DNA from: Bacillota bacterium
GTDB lineage: Bacteria; Bacillota; Clostridia; Oscillospirales; Ruminococcaceae
Direction of reading: 5' to 3'
Assembly (NCBI GenBank): GCA_029572815.1
Contig: JAKPUQ010000074.1
Location: 32,662 to 96,661 of the forward strand
DNA: 64,000 nt
The position numbers were made by a program, and so were the translations under genes. The number at the start of each line of letters is the position of its first letter. Position 1 is the first letter of the stretch. Under the pieces are notes generated by a model. That model ran no database searches. It worked only from the letters and a program-made list of their open reading frames with translations, and had not been told where the DNA came from. Below, piece by piece: positions 43,482 to 53,674 of this stretch.

Positions 43482-43940
43482 ATGAAAAATCGCAGACATG
43501 AAGCAATTCTCGAAATAATAACCGAACAGCCTGTTGCAACTCAGGAGCTTCTCATAGAGCTGCTTGCAGAGCGGGGCATAAAGACCACTCAGGCTACCCT
43601 TTCACGGGATATACAGCAGCTCTCACTTGTAAAGCAGAGAGACGAGAACGGAGTCTACCGCTATTCGCTTCCTGCCGCAGCGGCTGCGGAGAAGTCTCTG
43701 TTTGAGGAGGCTGTCATCTCTGTGGACTACGCCATGAACACGATAGTGCTCAAATGTCGTGCAGGCATGGCTCAGGGAACCTGTGCCGCCATTGACTCCG
43801 TGGAGCATCAGGGCATAGTGGGGACTATCGCAGGCGATGACACTATCTTTATTCTCGTGCGCAGCGAGGCAGACGCGAAAAGCTCTCAAAGAAGTTCCGC
43901 AGCGAGCTTTTTCCGAGGAGGCAAGCTCTCAGAATGTTAA
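43482..43940 (+). CDS. argR: arginine repressor ArgR
   Basis: A 152-residue transcription factor. The winged helix with the RHEAILEIITEQPVATQELL start and GIKTTQATLSRDIQQLSL recognition helix takes residues 1-70, and the hexamer-forming, arginine-binding domain has AGMAQGTCAAIDS and GTIAGDDTIFIL. In Clostridia ArgR/AhrC also controls arginine degradation. AAGGAG precedes ATG 43482; the frame from 43425 has no site. It overlaps recN by 7 bases. Confidence 0.95.
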   Translation: MKNRRHEAILEIITEQPVATQELLIELLAERGIKTTQATLSRDIQQLSLVKQRDENGVYRYSLPAAAAAEKSLFEEAVISVDYAMNTIVLKCRAGMAQGTCAAIDSVEHQGIVGTIAGDDTIFILVRSEADAKSSQRSSAASFFRGGKLSEC

Positions 43941-45595
43941 AGGAAATCTATATACAGAATCTGGCGGTAATAAAGGAAGCTGTGATACCGCTGGACAGAC
44001 GTCTCAATATATTCACAGGTGAGACAGGTGCAGGTAAGTCCATACTCATAAACGGTATCAACGCTGTTCTGGGACAGCGCTGCACTAAAGACATAGTCCG
44101 TACAGGCTGTGACAAGGCAGTCATAACTGCTCTTTTCACAGAGCTTTCCGACGAGGTCTGTGCTAAGCTTGACGAGCTTGGCATTTCTCACGATGAAGGC
44201 GAGATAACCGTCACACGCGAGATAAGCGCAGACGGCGGAAGCGTCTCCCGTATAAATCACAGGACAGCCTCTGCGGCACTGCTGAAGGAGATAGGCGCTA
44301 TGCTCATCAATATCCACGGACAGCATGATAACCAGATACTCCTTGACAGCGACAGGCATCTTCAGATACTGGACGATTTCGGCGGAGACGATACTCTCCT
44401 CGATGAGTACCGAGTTACCTTCCGCGAGCTACAGCAGACTGCCCGCCGACTTGGCGAGCTGAAAAAGCAGGAGCAGTCCCGTCTGGAGCGCAGCCGTACT
44501 CTCAACGAGATAATAGACGATATAGGCGAGCTTGAGCTCCGCGAGGGCGAGGACGATGAGCTTGAGAAAGAGTATGAGACTGCGAAGAACTCCGAGAAAA
44601 CTCTTATAGCAATAAAAAATGCAGTCAGCCTTATAACCGGAGACGAGACTGCCAATGATATGATAGTCTCGGCGGAGACCGAAATTGCCGCATTTACCGA
44701 TAACAGCACACAGCTTTCTGCCCTTTACGAAAGGCTTTCTGCCGCTGAAATAGAGCTGGCAGACATAGCCTCCGAGCTGGAAGCCTTTGCGGACAAGGTG
44801 GAGCTGGACGGTCAGCGCCTTGAATATCTGGGCACAAGGCTAAACAACATAAACAAGATGAAGCGCAAGTACGCCACTGACTGCGAGGGGCTCATAAAGC
44901 TCTATGACGATGCCTGCCGCGAGATAATGCAGCTTGAGGGTTCGGGCAGCGAGATAAAGGAGCTGGCGGAGAAGCGCGATGCCCTGCTCCATAAGGTGAC
45001 GGAGCAGGCAAAGGCACTCTATGACTACCGCGAGACCGTTGCGGAGCGCTTTACAAAGAGAGTTACCGAGGAGCTTGAATTTCTCAATATGGCAGGAGTT
45101 ATCATTGCCGTAAAGCATGAGAAGGGCAAGCTCACGGTCAACGGCATGGATACGGTGGAGTTTCTCATCTCTGCCAACAAGGGTGAGGAGCCCAGACCCA
45201 TCTCCAGGATAGCCTCAGGCGGTGAGCTTTCGCGAATAATGCTTGCTCTCAAAAGCGTTATCGCTGACAAGGACGCTATCCCCACCATGATATTCGACGA
45301 GATAGACACGGGCGTAAGCGGAAAGGCTGCCCAGAAGATAGGCATAAAGCTCCGTGAGATAGGACGTGTCCGTCAGGTCATCTGCGTTACCCACCTTTCT
45401 CAGATAGCGGTCATGGCAGACAATCATCTGCTCATCGAGAAGCAGATAGTGGGTGACCGCACTGAAACTCATGTAATGCAGCTCGATATGGACGGCAGGG
45501 TATCCGAGATAGCAAGAATTATGGGCGGTGAGGACCCCAGCGACCTCATGCTGGACAACGCCCGTGCAGAGATAAAAAAGGCCTGCGGGCTTTAA
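43934..45595 (+). CDS. recN: DNA repair protein RecN
   Basis: A 553-residue SMC-like ATPase that gathers broken DNA ends. Walker A GETGAGKS is at residues 29-36; a long coiled coil takes the middle (about 150-370); the signature SGGELSRIMLALK-type motif and Walker B MIFDEIDTGVSGKAAQKIG lie near 430-470. Length normal. In Bacillus recN is followed by spoIVB and spo0A; here the next gene is a histidine phosphatase. Confidence 0.97.
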   Translation: MLKEIYIQNLAVIKEAVIPLDRRLNIFTGETGAGKSILINGINAVLGQRCTKDIVRTGCDKAVITALFTELSDEVCAKLDELGISHDEGEITVTREISADGGSVSRINHRTASAALLKEIGAMLINIHGQHDNQILLDSDRHLQILDDFGGDDTLLDEYRVTFRELQQTARRLGELKKQEQSRLERSRTLNEIIDDIGELELREGEDDELEKEYETAKNSEKTLIAIKNAVSLITGDETANDMIVSAETEIAAFTDNSTQLSALYERLSAAEIELADIASELEAFADKVELDGQRLEYLGTRLNNINKMKRKYATDCEGLIKLYDDACREIMQLEGSGSEIKELAEKRDALLHKVTEQAKALYDYRETVAERFTKRVTEELEFLNMAGVIIAVKHEKGKLTVNGMDTVEFLISANKGEEPRPISRIASGGELSRIMLALKSVIADKDAIPTMIFDEIDTGVSGKAAQKIGIKLREIGRVRQVICVTHLSQIAVMADNHLLIEKQIVGDRTETHVMQLDMDGRVSEIARIMGGEDPSDLMLDNARAEIKKACGL

Positions 45596-45608
45596 TGGAG
45601 GCAGCATA

Positions 45609-46145
45609 TTGAAGATATATTCCACAAGACACGGACAGACCTCATTTAACAAACAGGAGATCATCCTGGGGACAACGGACATTGAGCTTGACGAGACGGG
45701 TGAGCAGCAGGCAGTTGCCCTTGCAGAGCGTATCGCTGAGCTGGGAACTATCGACATCATCATAGCATCTCCCATGAAAAGAGCGCAGAAGACTGCCCGT
45801 GCTGTGGCGGATTGCTGTGGACTTGAAGTAGTCACGGAGGAAAGGTTCCGCGAGTGGGACTACGGCTCTTATGAAGGCAAGAGCCGCTTCACCGAGGGCT
45901 TCGCGGAGAACAAGGTAAATTTTGCGGTGAGAATGGGAAAGAGCGGAGAATCTCTCCTTCAGCTCACTCACAGGGTCTATTCGGCTCTTGATGACATTAT
46001 TGCAGACTACAGCAGCAAAACTGTGCTTCTGGTCACACACGGAGGTGTCTGCCGTGTTATTGAGACCTACTTCAACGACATGACAAATGAGCAGTTCTCA
46101 AACTGGTTCATGGACAACTGCGGACTGCTTGAATATAACATCTGA
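45609..46145 (+). CDS. histidine phosphatase family protein
   Basis: A 178-residue phosphoglycerate-mutase-like phosphatase. The catalytic RHG motif is STRHGQTSFNKQEIILG (His near residue 8), followed by SPMKRAQKTARAV, REWDYGSYEGK and VTHGGVCRVIETY with the second His. It starts with TTG 45609, eight bases after GGAGG. Substrates in this group vary from phosphosugars to alpha-ribazole phosphate; none can be fixed here. Confidence 0.9.
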   Translation: MKIYSTRHGQTSFNKQEIILGTTDIELDETGEQQAVALAERIAELGTIDIIIASPMKRAQKTARAVADCCGLEVVTEERFREWDYGSYEGKSRFTEGFAENKVNFAVRMGKSGESLLQLTHRVYSALDDIIADYSSKTVLLVTHGGVCRVIETYFNDMTNEQFSNWFMDNCGLLEYNI

Positions 46146-46161
46146 AAAGCGGAGGGATATA

Positions 46162-48133
46162 ATGAAAATAGGCGTTGATTACTATCCCGAACAATGGGAC
46201 AGAGAATTATGGAAGGCTGATGCGGACCTTATGGCAAGAACAGGTGTCAGGCTGGTAAGACTTGGCGAGTTTGCCTGGTCGAGGCTTGAGCCGAAGGACG
46301 GAGAGTTCGATTTTTCGTGGCTGGACGAGGCTATAAGCAACTTCTCACGTCATGCTATGGGCATAGTACTGTGTACTCCCACCAGCTGTCCGCCGCTGTG
46401 GATGTATGAGACCTATCCTGATATAGTTCAGGTAGGGGCAGACGGCAGCAGGCTCCAGACAGGCATAAGAGCTCACAGGTGTCTTAATGCGCCCATGTTC
46501 CTTTACTATGCAAAGCGTATCACTGAGCAGCTTGCAAAGCGATATGCCAACAATCCCGCTATCGCCGCCTGGCAGATAGACAACGAGCTGGAGTCCTATC
46601 CCTGTACCTGCGAGGTTTGCCGCGGGCTTTTCCGTGACTGGCTCATCGACAAGTACGATGACCTTAACAACATAAACGCTGCCTTCGGAAATATAGTCTG
46701 GAGCGGCGAATACAGCGACATATCACAGATACAGCCGCCAAATGCCTACCCGAAGGCATGGCAGAATCCTGCACTCTGTCTGGAGTACACCAGGTTCTCG
46801 GCAGATATGACAGCCAAGTTCGCTCATGATATGGCGATGATAATAAAACGTGAAAATCCCAGGGCAAAGGTCACCACAAACACTCTTTTCAGCGAGAATA
46901 CTCCCGATTTCTATAAGCTTTTCAGCAATCTGGACTTTGTCTCCTATGACAATTATCCGCCTGTGAGACTTACCGATGACGAGGGGATGAGCAGTTCACA
47001 CGCCTTCTATCTTGATATGATGAGAGGTGTCAAGCAGAAGAATTTCTGGGTCATGGAGCAGCTCAGCGGGCCTACGGGAAGCTGGATGCCTATGGGACCC
47101 ACGCCCCCGTCCGGGTCAGATAAAGGGATATGCCCTCCAGGCAATGGCTCACGGAGCCGATACCGTCATGCACTTCCGCTGGCGTACAGCCAACAAGGGC
47201 GCCGAGATGTACTGGCATGGTCTTATCGACCACAGTAATGTTCCCGGGCGCAGATTCAACGAGTTTGCGGAGCTTTGCCGAATTGCTCCGAAGCTCAGCG
47301 TCATTGAGACCACAGAGCTGGTTTCCGACGTGGCTATACTCTATTCTCACGATAATGCCGCTGCATTCAGAATACAGCCCCAGACCGAAGGCTTCAGCTA
47401 CTTTGAGCAGCTGAGATACTTCCACGCTGCCTTCTCTAAGTATGGTGTGAACGTGGATATAGTTCCTCCCGATACAGACCTTTCCAAGTACAAGGCAGTG
47501 GTTGCGCCCTCAATGTACGTCTATGACAAGAATTCTGCGGAGAACATCTACCGCTATGTCATTAAGGGCGGAACTGTCATAATGACTGCAAGGAGCGGTG
47601 TCAAGGATCCTTGCAACAACTGCATCATGGAGCCGCTTCCCACTGTATACAGAGAGATGATAGGCGCCGAGGTCAGCGAGTATGACCCCATAGGCAAGGA
47701 GGAACAGACCATTGTTGACTTTGCGGGCAATGCCTATAAGTGCAGACAGTGGTGCGATATTCTTGAGCTGGGTACAGCCCGTGCCTACGCAGAGTACAGG
47801 GACAGCTTCTACAGCGGAAAGCCTGCCGTTACAATGAACCGATATTGCAGCGGTGTTGCGTACTATATCGGCACAGTCTGCCACATGGACTTCTATGAGA
47901 AGTTTGCAGGCAATATCATGAAGCAGACAGGCATACCCCGTCTCAAGGACCTTCCTAAGGGTGTGGAGGTCACCACAAGGACAAACGGTCTTGACGATTA
48001 TATCTTCTTCTTCAACAACTCAGAGCAGGAGGCGGATATAACTCTCCCCAAGGCAATGTTCAGCATTTTAGACGACACAGAGAAGGACAAGCTGAAGCTG
48101 AAGCCCTTCGATATGGAAATAGTCAGAAAGTAG
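46162..48133 (+). pseudogene. GH42 beta-galactosidase, one-base frameshift in a C5 tract
   Basis: ATG 46162 with GGAGG upstream begins MKIGVDYYPEQWDRELWKAD, the GH42 N-terminus, with AAWQIDNELESYPC holding the acid/base Glu. The frame is good to GSWMPMGPTP near 47100. After the C5 run at 47104-47108 it becomes random, while the next frame continues RPGQIKGYALQAMAHGADTV and runs to 48133 as the trimerisation and C-terminal domains. Removing one C gives 656 residues, normal for the family. The enzyme cleaves terminal beta-galactose. The nucleophile Glu (WVMEQLSG) is before the break. Either a sequencing error or a real null allele. Confidence 0.9.
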
Positions 48134-48139
48134 GAACAG

Positions 48140-48574
48140 ATGAGGATAGTTTTACAGAGGGTGACCTCCGCAAGCGTTGCGGTTGACGGCGAGGTCATCG
48201 GAAAGATAGATACGGGATTTCTCCTGCTTTTTGGAGTCGGTCATGAGGACACCGAGGAGGATTGCCGCAGACTTGCCGACAAGATATCGGGACTGCGCAT
48301 ATTCTCCGACGAGAATGACAAGATAAATCTGGACCTTGACAGCGTAGGTGGAGAGATGCTTGTAGTTCCTCAGTTCACGCTGTATGCGGACTGCCGCAAG
48401 GGAAACCGCCCAAACTTCATACAGGCAGCCAAGCCAGAAAAGGCAAACGCATTGTACGAGTATTTCGTGGAGTATCTCCGCAGCAAGGGCAAGCACGTTG
48501 AAACAGGCTCCTTCGGCGCTGACATGAAGGTGGAACTTCTCAACGACGGTCCCTTTACGGTAATACTCGAATAA
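48140..48574 (+). CDS. dtd: D-aminoacyl-tRNA deacylase
   Basis: A 144-residue cytoplasmic proofreading enzyme that removes D-amino acids (and glycine from tRNA-Ala) from tRNA. Family signatures: [52 protein letters not shown] (containing SQ-like and GNRP motifs) and [14 protein letters not shown] [14 protein letters not shown] at the end. It follows the GH42 gene by 6 bases, probably the end of its transcript, and is followed by a strong terminator. Confidence 0.95.
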   Translation: MRIVLQRVTSASVAVDGEVIGKIDTGFLLLFGVGHEDTEEDCRRLADKISGLRIFSDENDKINLDLDSVGGEMLVVPQFTLYADCRKGNRPNFIQAAKPEKANALYEYFVEYLRSKGKHVETGSFGADMKVELLNDGPFTVILE

Positions 48575-48612
48575 AAAGTCACGCCACATGAGAAATAAGT
48601 TGGTAATACAAT

Positions 48613-48651
48613 GCCCCGAAGCGCTTTTGTAACGCCTCGGGGCGTTTTTTT
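48613..48651 (+). terminator. terminator after dtd
   Basis: Stem GCCCCGAAGCG (48613-48623) with CGCCTCGGGGC (48633-48643), 9-base loop, then seven T. Same hairpin family as 6843-6872 and 10164-10192. Confidence 0.93.
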
Positions 48652-48718
48652 ATATTGGCAGCTGCTCAGTACTGAATAAAGCGAGTTCAACCGCCAAGAC
48701 TTACCATGAGGTGATAAA

Positions 48719-50323
48719 ATGGTAAGGAAAAGAGGAGAGCACGGCGTTATACTGCTGACAGCTGCGTTTTTTATTGTCTTTGCAGTGCTTGCAGGCAATT
48801 TCTACCGTATTTCCTATGAGGGAGCAGCTATGCCTGCGAGCTACACAGACCACTCGGTCACTATAGAGGCAGGAAGCTGCCAGGGGACTATCTATGACAG
48901 GGAAATGCGTCCCATAGTCAACGCCGAGCTGCAAAAGGCGGCGGTGGCAGTACCCTCGGCTCTGGACAGAGAGAAAACAGCTGCCTATGCCCTTGACAGA
49001 AAAAGCTTCCTTGATGATTTTGACAAAGGGCAGCCCTTTGTGTTCCTCTGCAGCGACAAAGCCCTTGAGGAGGAGGGGCTTACTATATTTACCGTACCTG
49101 TAAGGTACTCCGAAAACCAGACAGCAAGGCATATCGTGGGCTACCTTTCCGACGGGGCGGGAGCTGACGGAATTGAATATGCCTATGATTCGCTTCTTCG
49201 CGGAGACCTTCCCCAGAACAGCGTTACCTACAGCACCGACGGCTTCGGTAATATTCTCATCGGCGACGGTAAGAAGGTCTTTCGCTCGGAGTCATATAAA
49301 AGCGGGGTTGTCCTCACTCTTGACAAAGATATACAGCGGATATGCGAGGACTGCGGCAGGAATATAGATACGGGCGCAATAGTCTGTGCGGATGTAAAAA
49401 CAGGAGATATACTGGCAATGGCGAGCTTCCCCGATTATGACCCTGCAAATATGGAGCAGGCGCTCAGAGACAACAGGAGTCCTCTGATAGACCGCGCTTT
49501 GTACTCCTACAGCGTTGGTTCCGTTTTCAAGCTTGTCACTGCAGCCGCTGCCCTTGATCAGGGACTGGGCGGCAATATGTACAGCTGTGTCGGCAGTATC
49601 GACATCGGCGGCAGACAGTTCAACTGCCACAAGCTGGACGGTCATGGCTTGCAGGATATGTCAGAGGCTATGACAAATTCCTGCAACACCTACTTCATAG
49701 ACCTGGCGCAATGCCTGGATATTGAAAAGTACAGGCGAAAGGCGACCTATCTTGGCTTCGGCAGGGAAAATTACCTCTGTGCAGGCATTACGGGTTCGGG
49801 CGGAGTGCTGCCCACCTGTGATGAGCTTTCCGTACCTGCGGAGCTGGCAAACTTTGCCTTCGGGCAGGGGAGGCTGACCGCCACACCTCTCCAGATAACC
49901 CAGCTTACCTGTGCCATAGCAAACGGCGGACAAATGCCAGTGCTTCGACTGATAAAGGGACTTACTGCGGACGGCACCGCGGTCAGCGGCGAGAAGCTTC
50001 CTCAGCTATCTGAGGTAATGAGCACCGATGACGCCGAAGCCCTCAGAAAGATGATGGTGCTTGCGGTCCGTGAGAATGACAATTCCAAGGCGAGGACTAA
50101 AAAGATAAGCGTGGGTGCCAAGACATCAACTGCACAGACAGGCAGATACGACGAGAAAGGGGAGGAGTTATGTCACGCATGGATAACAGGATTTTTCCCT
50201 GCAAGAAAGCCGAAATATGCAGTTACAGTACTCATCGAGAACGGCGGCTACGGCAACGATGCTGCTGCACCAGTATTCAGGAGGATAGCCGAGAGGATAG
50301 CGGACCTTGAAAATGAGAAATAA
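48719..50323 (+). CDS. class B penicillin-binding protein (transpeptidase)
   Basis: A 534-residue membrane-anchored D,D-transpeptidase. One membrane helix at residues about 9-26, a dimerisation-like region to about 200, then the catalytic domain with active Ser268 in SVFK (SxxK), SCN at 321-323 (SxN) and KTS in GAKTSTAQTG (KTG box). It resembles the short PbpA/FtsI-like proteins of Firmicutes that cross-link septal or elongation peptidoglycan. The place next to no cell-division genes does not decide which. The start has GAGGTG upstream. Confidence 0.88.
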   Translation: MVRKRGEHGVILLTAAFFIVFAVLAGNFYRISYEGAAMPASYTDHSVTIEAGSCQGTIYDREMRPIVNAELQKAAVAVPSALDREKTAAYALDRKSFLDDFDKGQPFVFLCSDKALEEEGLTIFTVPVRYSENQTARHIVGYLSDGAGADGIEYAYDSLLRGDLPQNSVTYSTDGFGNILIGDGKKVFRSESYKSGVVLTLDKDIQRICEDCGRNIDTGAIVCADVKTGDILAMASFPDYDPANMEQALRDNRSPLIDRALYSYSVGSVFKLVTAAAALDQGLGGNMYSCVGSIDIGGRQFNCHKLDGHGLQDMSEAMTNSCNTYFIDLAQCLDIEKYRRKATYLGFGRENYLCAGITGSGGVLPTCDELSVPAELANFAFGQGRLTATPLQITQLTCAIANGGQMPVLRLIKGLTADGTAVSGEKLPQLSEVMSTDDAEALRKMMVLAVRENDNSKARTKKISVGAKTSTAQTGRYDEKGEELCHAWITGFFPARKPKYAVTVLIENGGYGNDAAAPVFRRIAERIADLENEK

Positions 50324-50347
50324 TGCAGTAATTTTTTTGTGAAATAG

Positions 50348-50376
50348 TTGACATTTTCGAAAAACAGCGTTATAAT
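50348..50376 (+). promoter_or_regulatory. consensus promoter of alaS
   Basis: Exact TTGACA (50348-50353), 17-base spacer, exact TATAAT (50371-50376), the perfect sigma-A consensus. Transcription starts near 50383. Confidence 0.9.
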
Positions 50377-50382
50377 ATATGT

Positions 50383-50595
50383 GTATTGCAATGACGGGAT
50401 TGACTGTCTGTAAGCGGAGTTCAGAGAGAAGGCGGTTGGTGTGAGCCTTTATCCGCAGGACGGGTGCTGCCCCTGAGCTACTCTGAGAAATCAGGGCGTA
50501 TTTCTGCGTTAAGGATATTGAGGAAGGGGCTGTGCTCCTTCAAATTTGGGTGGTACCACGAGAGCCTTCGTCCCATTTGGCGGCGGGGCTTTTTT
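50383..50595 (+). promoter_or_regulatory. T-box riboswitch of alaS
   Basis: The leader has the ordered T-box landmarks: AGAGAG (50423-50428) and GGTGTGAG (50438-50445) of stem I, a likely alanine specifier GCT (50477-50479) followed by A, the invariant T-box TGGTACC (50551-50557), and a terminator stem with T6 at 50590-50595. Uncharged tRNA-Ala would pair with the specifier and T-box and turn on alaS. The specifier assignment is by eye. Confidence 0.9.
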
Positions 50596-50636
50596 GTATT
50601 GCTAAGTTTTATATTTTTATTAAAGGAGATATATTT

Positions 50637-53267
50637 ATGCAGTGGACAGGTCTTAACGATCTACGTGAAAAGTATCTTTCGTTCTTTGAAAGCAAGAACC
50701 ATACAAGAATGGCAAGCGCTTCCCTGGTTCCTCAGGGCGACAAGAGCCTGCTTCTTATAAATTCGGGTATGGCTCCTCTGAAGAAGTTCTTCCTGGGACA
50801 GGCTACTCCTCCCAACAAGAGAGTGACAACCTGCCAGAAGTGTATCAGAACTCCCGATATCGAAAGCGTGGGCAAGACAGCACGTCACGGTACATACTTC
50901 GAGATGCTGGGCAACTTCTCATTTGGTGACTATTTCAAGACAGAGGCTATCGAGTGGGCATGGGAGTTCCTTACAAAGACTCTTGAGATCCCTGCTGAGA
51001 AGCTCTGGATCACTATTTTCGAGAGCGATGACGAGGCTGAGCAGATCTGGGAGAACCACATCGGTATTCCTCACGACAGGATAATCCGTCTCGGCAAGAA
51101 GGACAACTTCTGGGAGCACGGTTCAGGTCCCTGCGGCCCATGTTCAGAGATCCATTTCGACCGCGGCGAGGCTTACGGTCCTTTTGAGAACTTTGAGCAG
51201 GCAAGCGACTGCGACAGAGTCATCGAGATCTGGAACCTTGTATTCAGCCAGTTCGACAGCGACGGTGAAGGTCACTATGCTGAGATGAAGAACAAGAACA
51301 TTGATACAGGTATGGGTCTTGAGAGACTTGCCTGTGTAATGCAGGGCGTTGACAATATCTTCGAGGTAGACACTGTCCAGAACATAATGAAGCACATCTC
51401 AAAGATAGCCGGTGTTGAGTATAAGAAGAACACCAAGACTGACGTTTCTCTCCGTGTTATCACTGATCATATCAGAAGCACTACATTCATGGTAGGCGAC
51501 GGCATCCTTCCTTCAAACGAAGGAAGAGGCTATGTTCTCCGCCGTCTTCTTAGAAGAGCAGCTCGTCACGGCAGACTCTTAGGCATAACAAAGCCTTTCC
51601 TTTGCGATGTATGCGACACTGTTATAAACGAGAATGCAAACGCTTATCCCGAGCTTGCTGAGAAGCGCGACTACATAAAGAAGATCATCGGCGTTGAGGA
51701 AGAAGCCTTCGCAAAGACTATCGACAAGGGTACAGAGCTCCTCAACCAGTTCACAGATAAGCTTGCTGCTGAGGGCGGCAAGGTGCTCTCAGGCGACGAT
51801 GCTTTCAAGCTCTCCGACACATATGGCTTCCCAATTGACCTTACAGAGGAGATCTGCGAGGAAAAGGGCTACACTGTGGACCGCGACCGCTTCACAGAGC
51901 TGGCTAAGGAGCAGAGAGCAAGAGCAAAGGCTGACCACGCTGCAAAGGCAGGCTCATCATGGGCTGACAACAGCATAAAGGTCGATGCACCTGCAACTAT
52001 ATTCACAGGCTATACAGACTTTGAAGCCGACAAAGCTGAGATACTTGCTATTTACAGGGACGGCGTTGAGGTGGAGACTGCCGTTGAGGGCGACAATGTA
52101 GTTATCGTTCTTGATGTAACTCCTTTCTACGCTGAGAGCGGCGGACAGGGAGGCGATACAGGTATGCTCCTGAACGGTGCGAACATCGCCGCTGTTGACG
52201 ATACTATCAAGTCTGAGGGACACTTCCTCCACATCGCTACTATCGAGCAGGGCAGTCTTTCCAAGGGGGACAACGTTATCGCTCAGATCGAAAAGGATCG
52301 CAGAATGGCTATCATGCGCAACCATACCACAGCACATCTTCTCCAGCACGCACTCAGACAGGTACTTGGTGACCACGTTCACCAGGCAGGACAGCTTGTC
52401 AATGAGAAGGCTTGCCGTTTCGACTTTAACCACTTCAGCGCTATGACCGATGAGGAGATAGCAAAGGTCGAGGACATCGTAAATGCCGAGATCATGTCTG
52501 CATTCCCCGTAACTATGGAGGAAATGCCTATCGAGGAGGCAAGAAAGCTTGGTGCTATGGCTCTCTTCGGCGAGAAGTACGGCAACACAGTAAGAGTCGT
52601 AACCGCACATAACTCCATCGAGTTCTGCGGCGGTACTCATGTATCCAATACATCACAGATCGGACTTTTCAAGATAGTTTCCGAGAGCTCCGTGGCAGCA
52701 GGCGTTAGACGTATCGAGGCTGTAACAGGTCTCAACGTTATCGCTCTCCTCAACGAGTTCAAGAGCACTATCGCCAAGTCTGCAAAGGCTCTGAAGCTTG
52801 CCAACGTAAACGAGCTTCCCGAGAAGTGTGCAGCAATAGCTGCTGAGTCCAAGGAGAAGGACAAGAAGCTTGAAAGCCTTACACAGCAGATCGCTAACTC
52901 CAAGACAGCTGCTCTCTTTGACAACGCCAAGGAAGTAAGCGGCGTGAAGATAGTTTCCGCAAGAATGGACGGCTCCACACCCGATGCACTCAGAAAGCTG
53001 GGCGACAGTGTCAAGGATAAGAACGAGGCTATCATCGCACTCTTTGCCGGTACTATGGGCGAAAAGGGCACATTCTACTGCGTATGCACCAAGGACGCTG
53101 TTGCAAAGGGCGCTAACGCAGGCAAGATCGTCCGCGAGATCGCTGCAGTAACAGGCGGCAAGGGCGGCGGAAAGCCCGACGGCGCTATGGCAGGTGCAGG
53201 AGACATAACCAAGATCGACGAGGCGATGGCTAAGTTTGCAGATGTTGTTGCCGATACAATGAAGTAA
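50637..53267 (+). CDS. alaS: alanyl-tRNA synthetase
   Basis: An 876-residue class II synthetase. Motif 1-3 regions include NSGMAPLKKFFLGQATPPNK, RHGTYFEMLGNFSFGDYFK and LERLACVMQGVDNIFEVDT. The editing domain has NHTTAHLLQHALR (HxxxH) and FCGGTHV, and the C-terminal DHHA1-type domain ends in GGKGGGKPDGAMAGA. Length normal. ATG 50637 with AAAGGAG is chosen; the frame back to 50532 is T-box leader. Confidence 0.97.
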   Translation: MQWTGLNDLREKYLSFFESKNHTRMASASLVPQGDKSLLLINSGMAPLKKFFLGQATPPNKRVTTCQKCIRTPDIESVGKTARHGTYFEMLGNFSFGDYFKTEAIEWAWEFLTKTLEIPAEKLWITIFESDDEAEQIWENHIGIPHDRIIRLGKKDNFWEHGSGPCGPCSEIHFDRGEAYGPFENFEQASDCDRVIEIWNLVFSQFDSDGEGHYAEMKNKNIDTGMGLERLACVMQGVDNIFEVDTVQNIMKHISKIAGVEYKKNTKTDVSLRVITDHIRSTTFMVGDGILPSNEGRGYVLRRLLRRAARHGRLLGITKPFLCDVCDTVINENANAYPELAEKRDYIKKIIGVEEEAFAKTIDKGTELLNQFTDKLAAEGGKVLSGDDAFKLSDTYGFPIDLTEEICEEKGYTVDRDRFTELAKEQRARAKADHAAKAGSSWADNSIKVDAPATIFTGYTDFEADKAEILAIYRDGVEVETAVEGDNVVIVLDVTPFYAESGGQGGDTGMLLNGANIAAVDDTIKSEGHFLHIATIEQGSLSKGDNVIAQIEKDRRMAIMRNHTTAHLLQHALRQVLGDHVHQAGQLVNEKACRFDFNHFSAMTDEEIAKVEDIVNAEIMSAFPVTMEEMPIEEARKLGAMALFGEKYGNTVRVVTAHNSIEFCGGTHVSNTSQIGLFKIVSESSVAAGVRRIEAVTGLNVIALLNEFKSTIAKSAKALKLANVNELPEKCAAIAAESKEKDKKLESLTQQIANSKTAALFDNAKEVSGVKIVSARMDGSTPDALRKLGDSVKDKNEAIIALFAGTMGEKGTFYCVCTKDAVAKGANAGKIVREIAAVTGGKGGGKPDGAMAGAGDITKIDEAMAKFADVVADTMK

Positions 53268-53309
53268 TAAAGGTCAGATAACTGACCCATAAAACAGAGG
53301 AGGATCAAT

Positions 53310-53663
53310 ATGGACTGTTTATTCTGTAAGATAATCGACGGCGAGATACCAAGTACAAAGGTATATGAGGACGAATTCGTTTATGCCTTCAAGGACATTG
53401 CTCCTATCGCCCCCATGCACATTCTCATAATACCCAAGGTTCATATAACAAGTGCCAATGACATCACTGAGGAGAACTCCTCTGTAGTTGCCAAGGTATT
53501 TGAGGCAGCAGGAAAGATCGCCAAGGAGCAGGGCTATGAGAGCTACCGCATCATCAACAACTGCGGTGATGACGCCGGTCAGACAGTAAAGCACCTTCAC
53601 TTCCATCTTCTCGGCGGCGTAAAAATGGGCTGGGGACCCGAGTCCCTCGGCAAAACTGAATAA
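53310..53663 (+). CDS. HIT family nucleotide hydrolase/transferase
   Basis: A 117-residue protein of the Hint branch. FCKIIDGEIPSTKVYED at the N-terminus holds two zinc-site Cys (CLFC), and the catalytic histidine triad is KHLHFHLLGGVKMGW. It hydrolyses nucleoside phosphoramidates. GGAGG precedes the ATG. It lies directly after alaS, and Hint enzymes can act on aminoacyl adenylates, so the neighbour may not be chance. Confidence 0.94.
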   Translation: MDCLFCKIIDGEIPSTKVYEDEFVYAFKDIAPIAPMHILIIPKVHITSANDITEENSSVVAKVFEAAGKIAKEQGYESYRIINNCGDDAGQTVKHLHFHLLGGVKMGWGPESLGKTE

Positions 53664-53674
53664 GGAGCATTATT

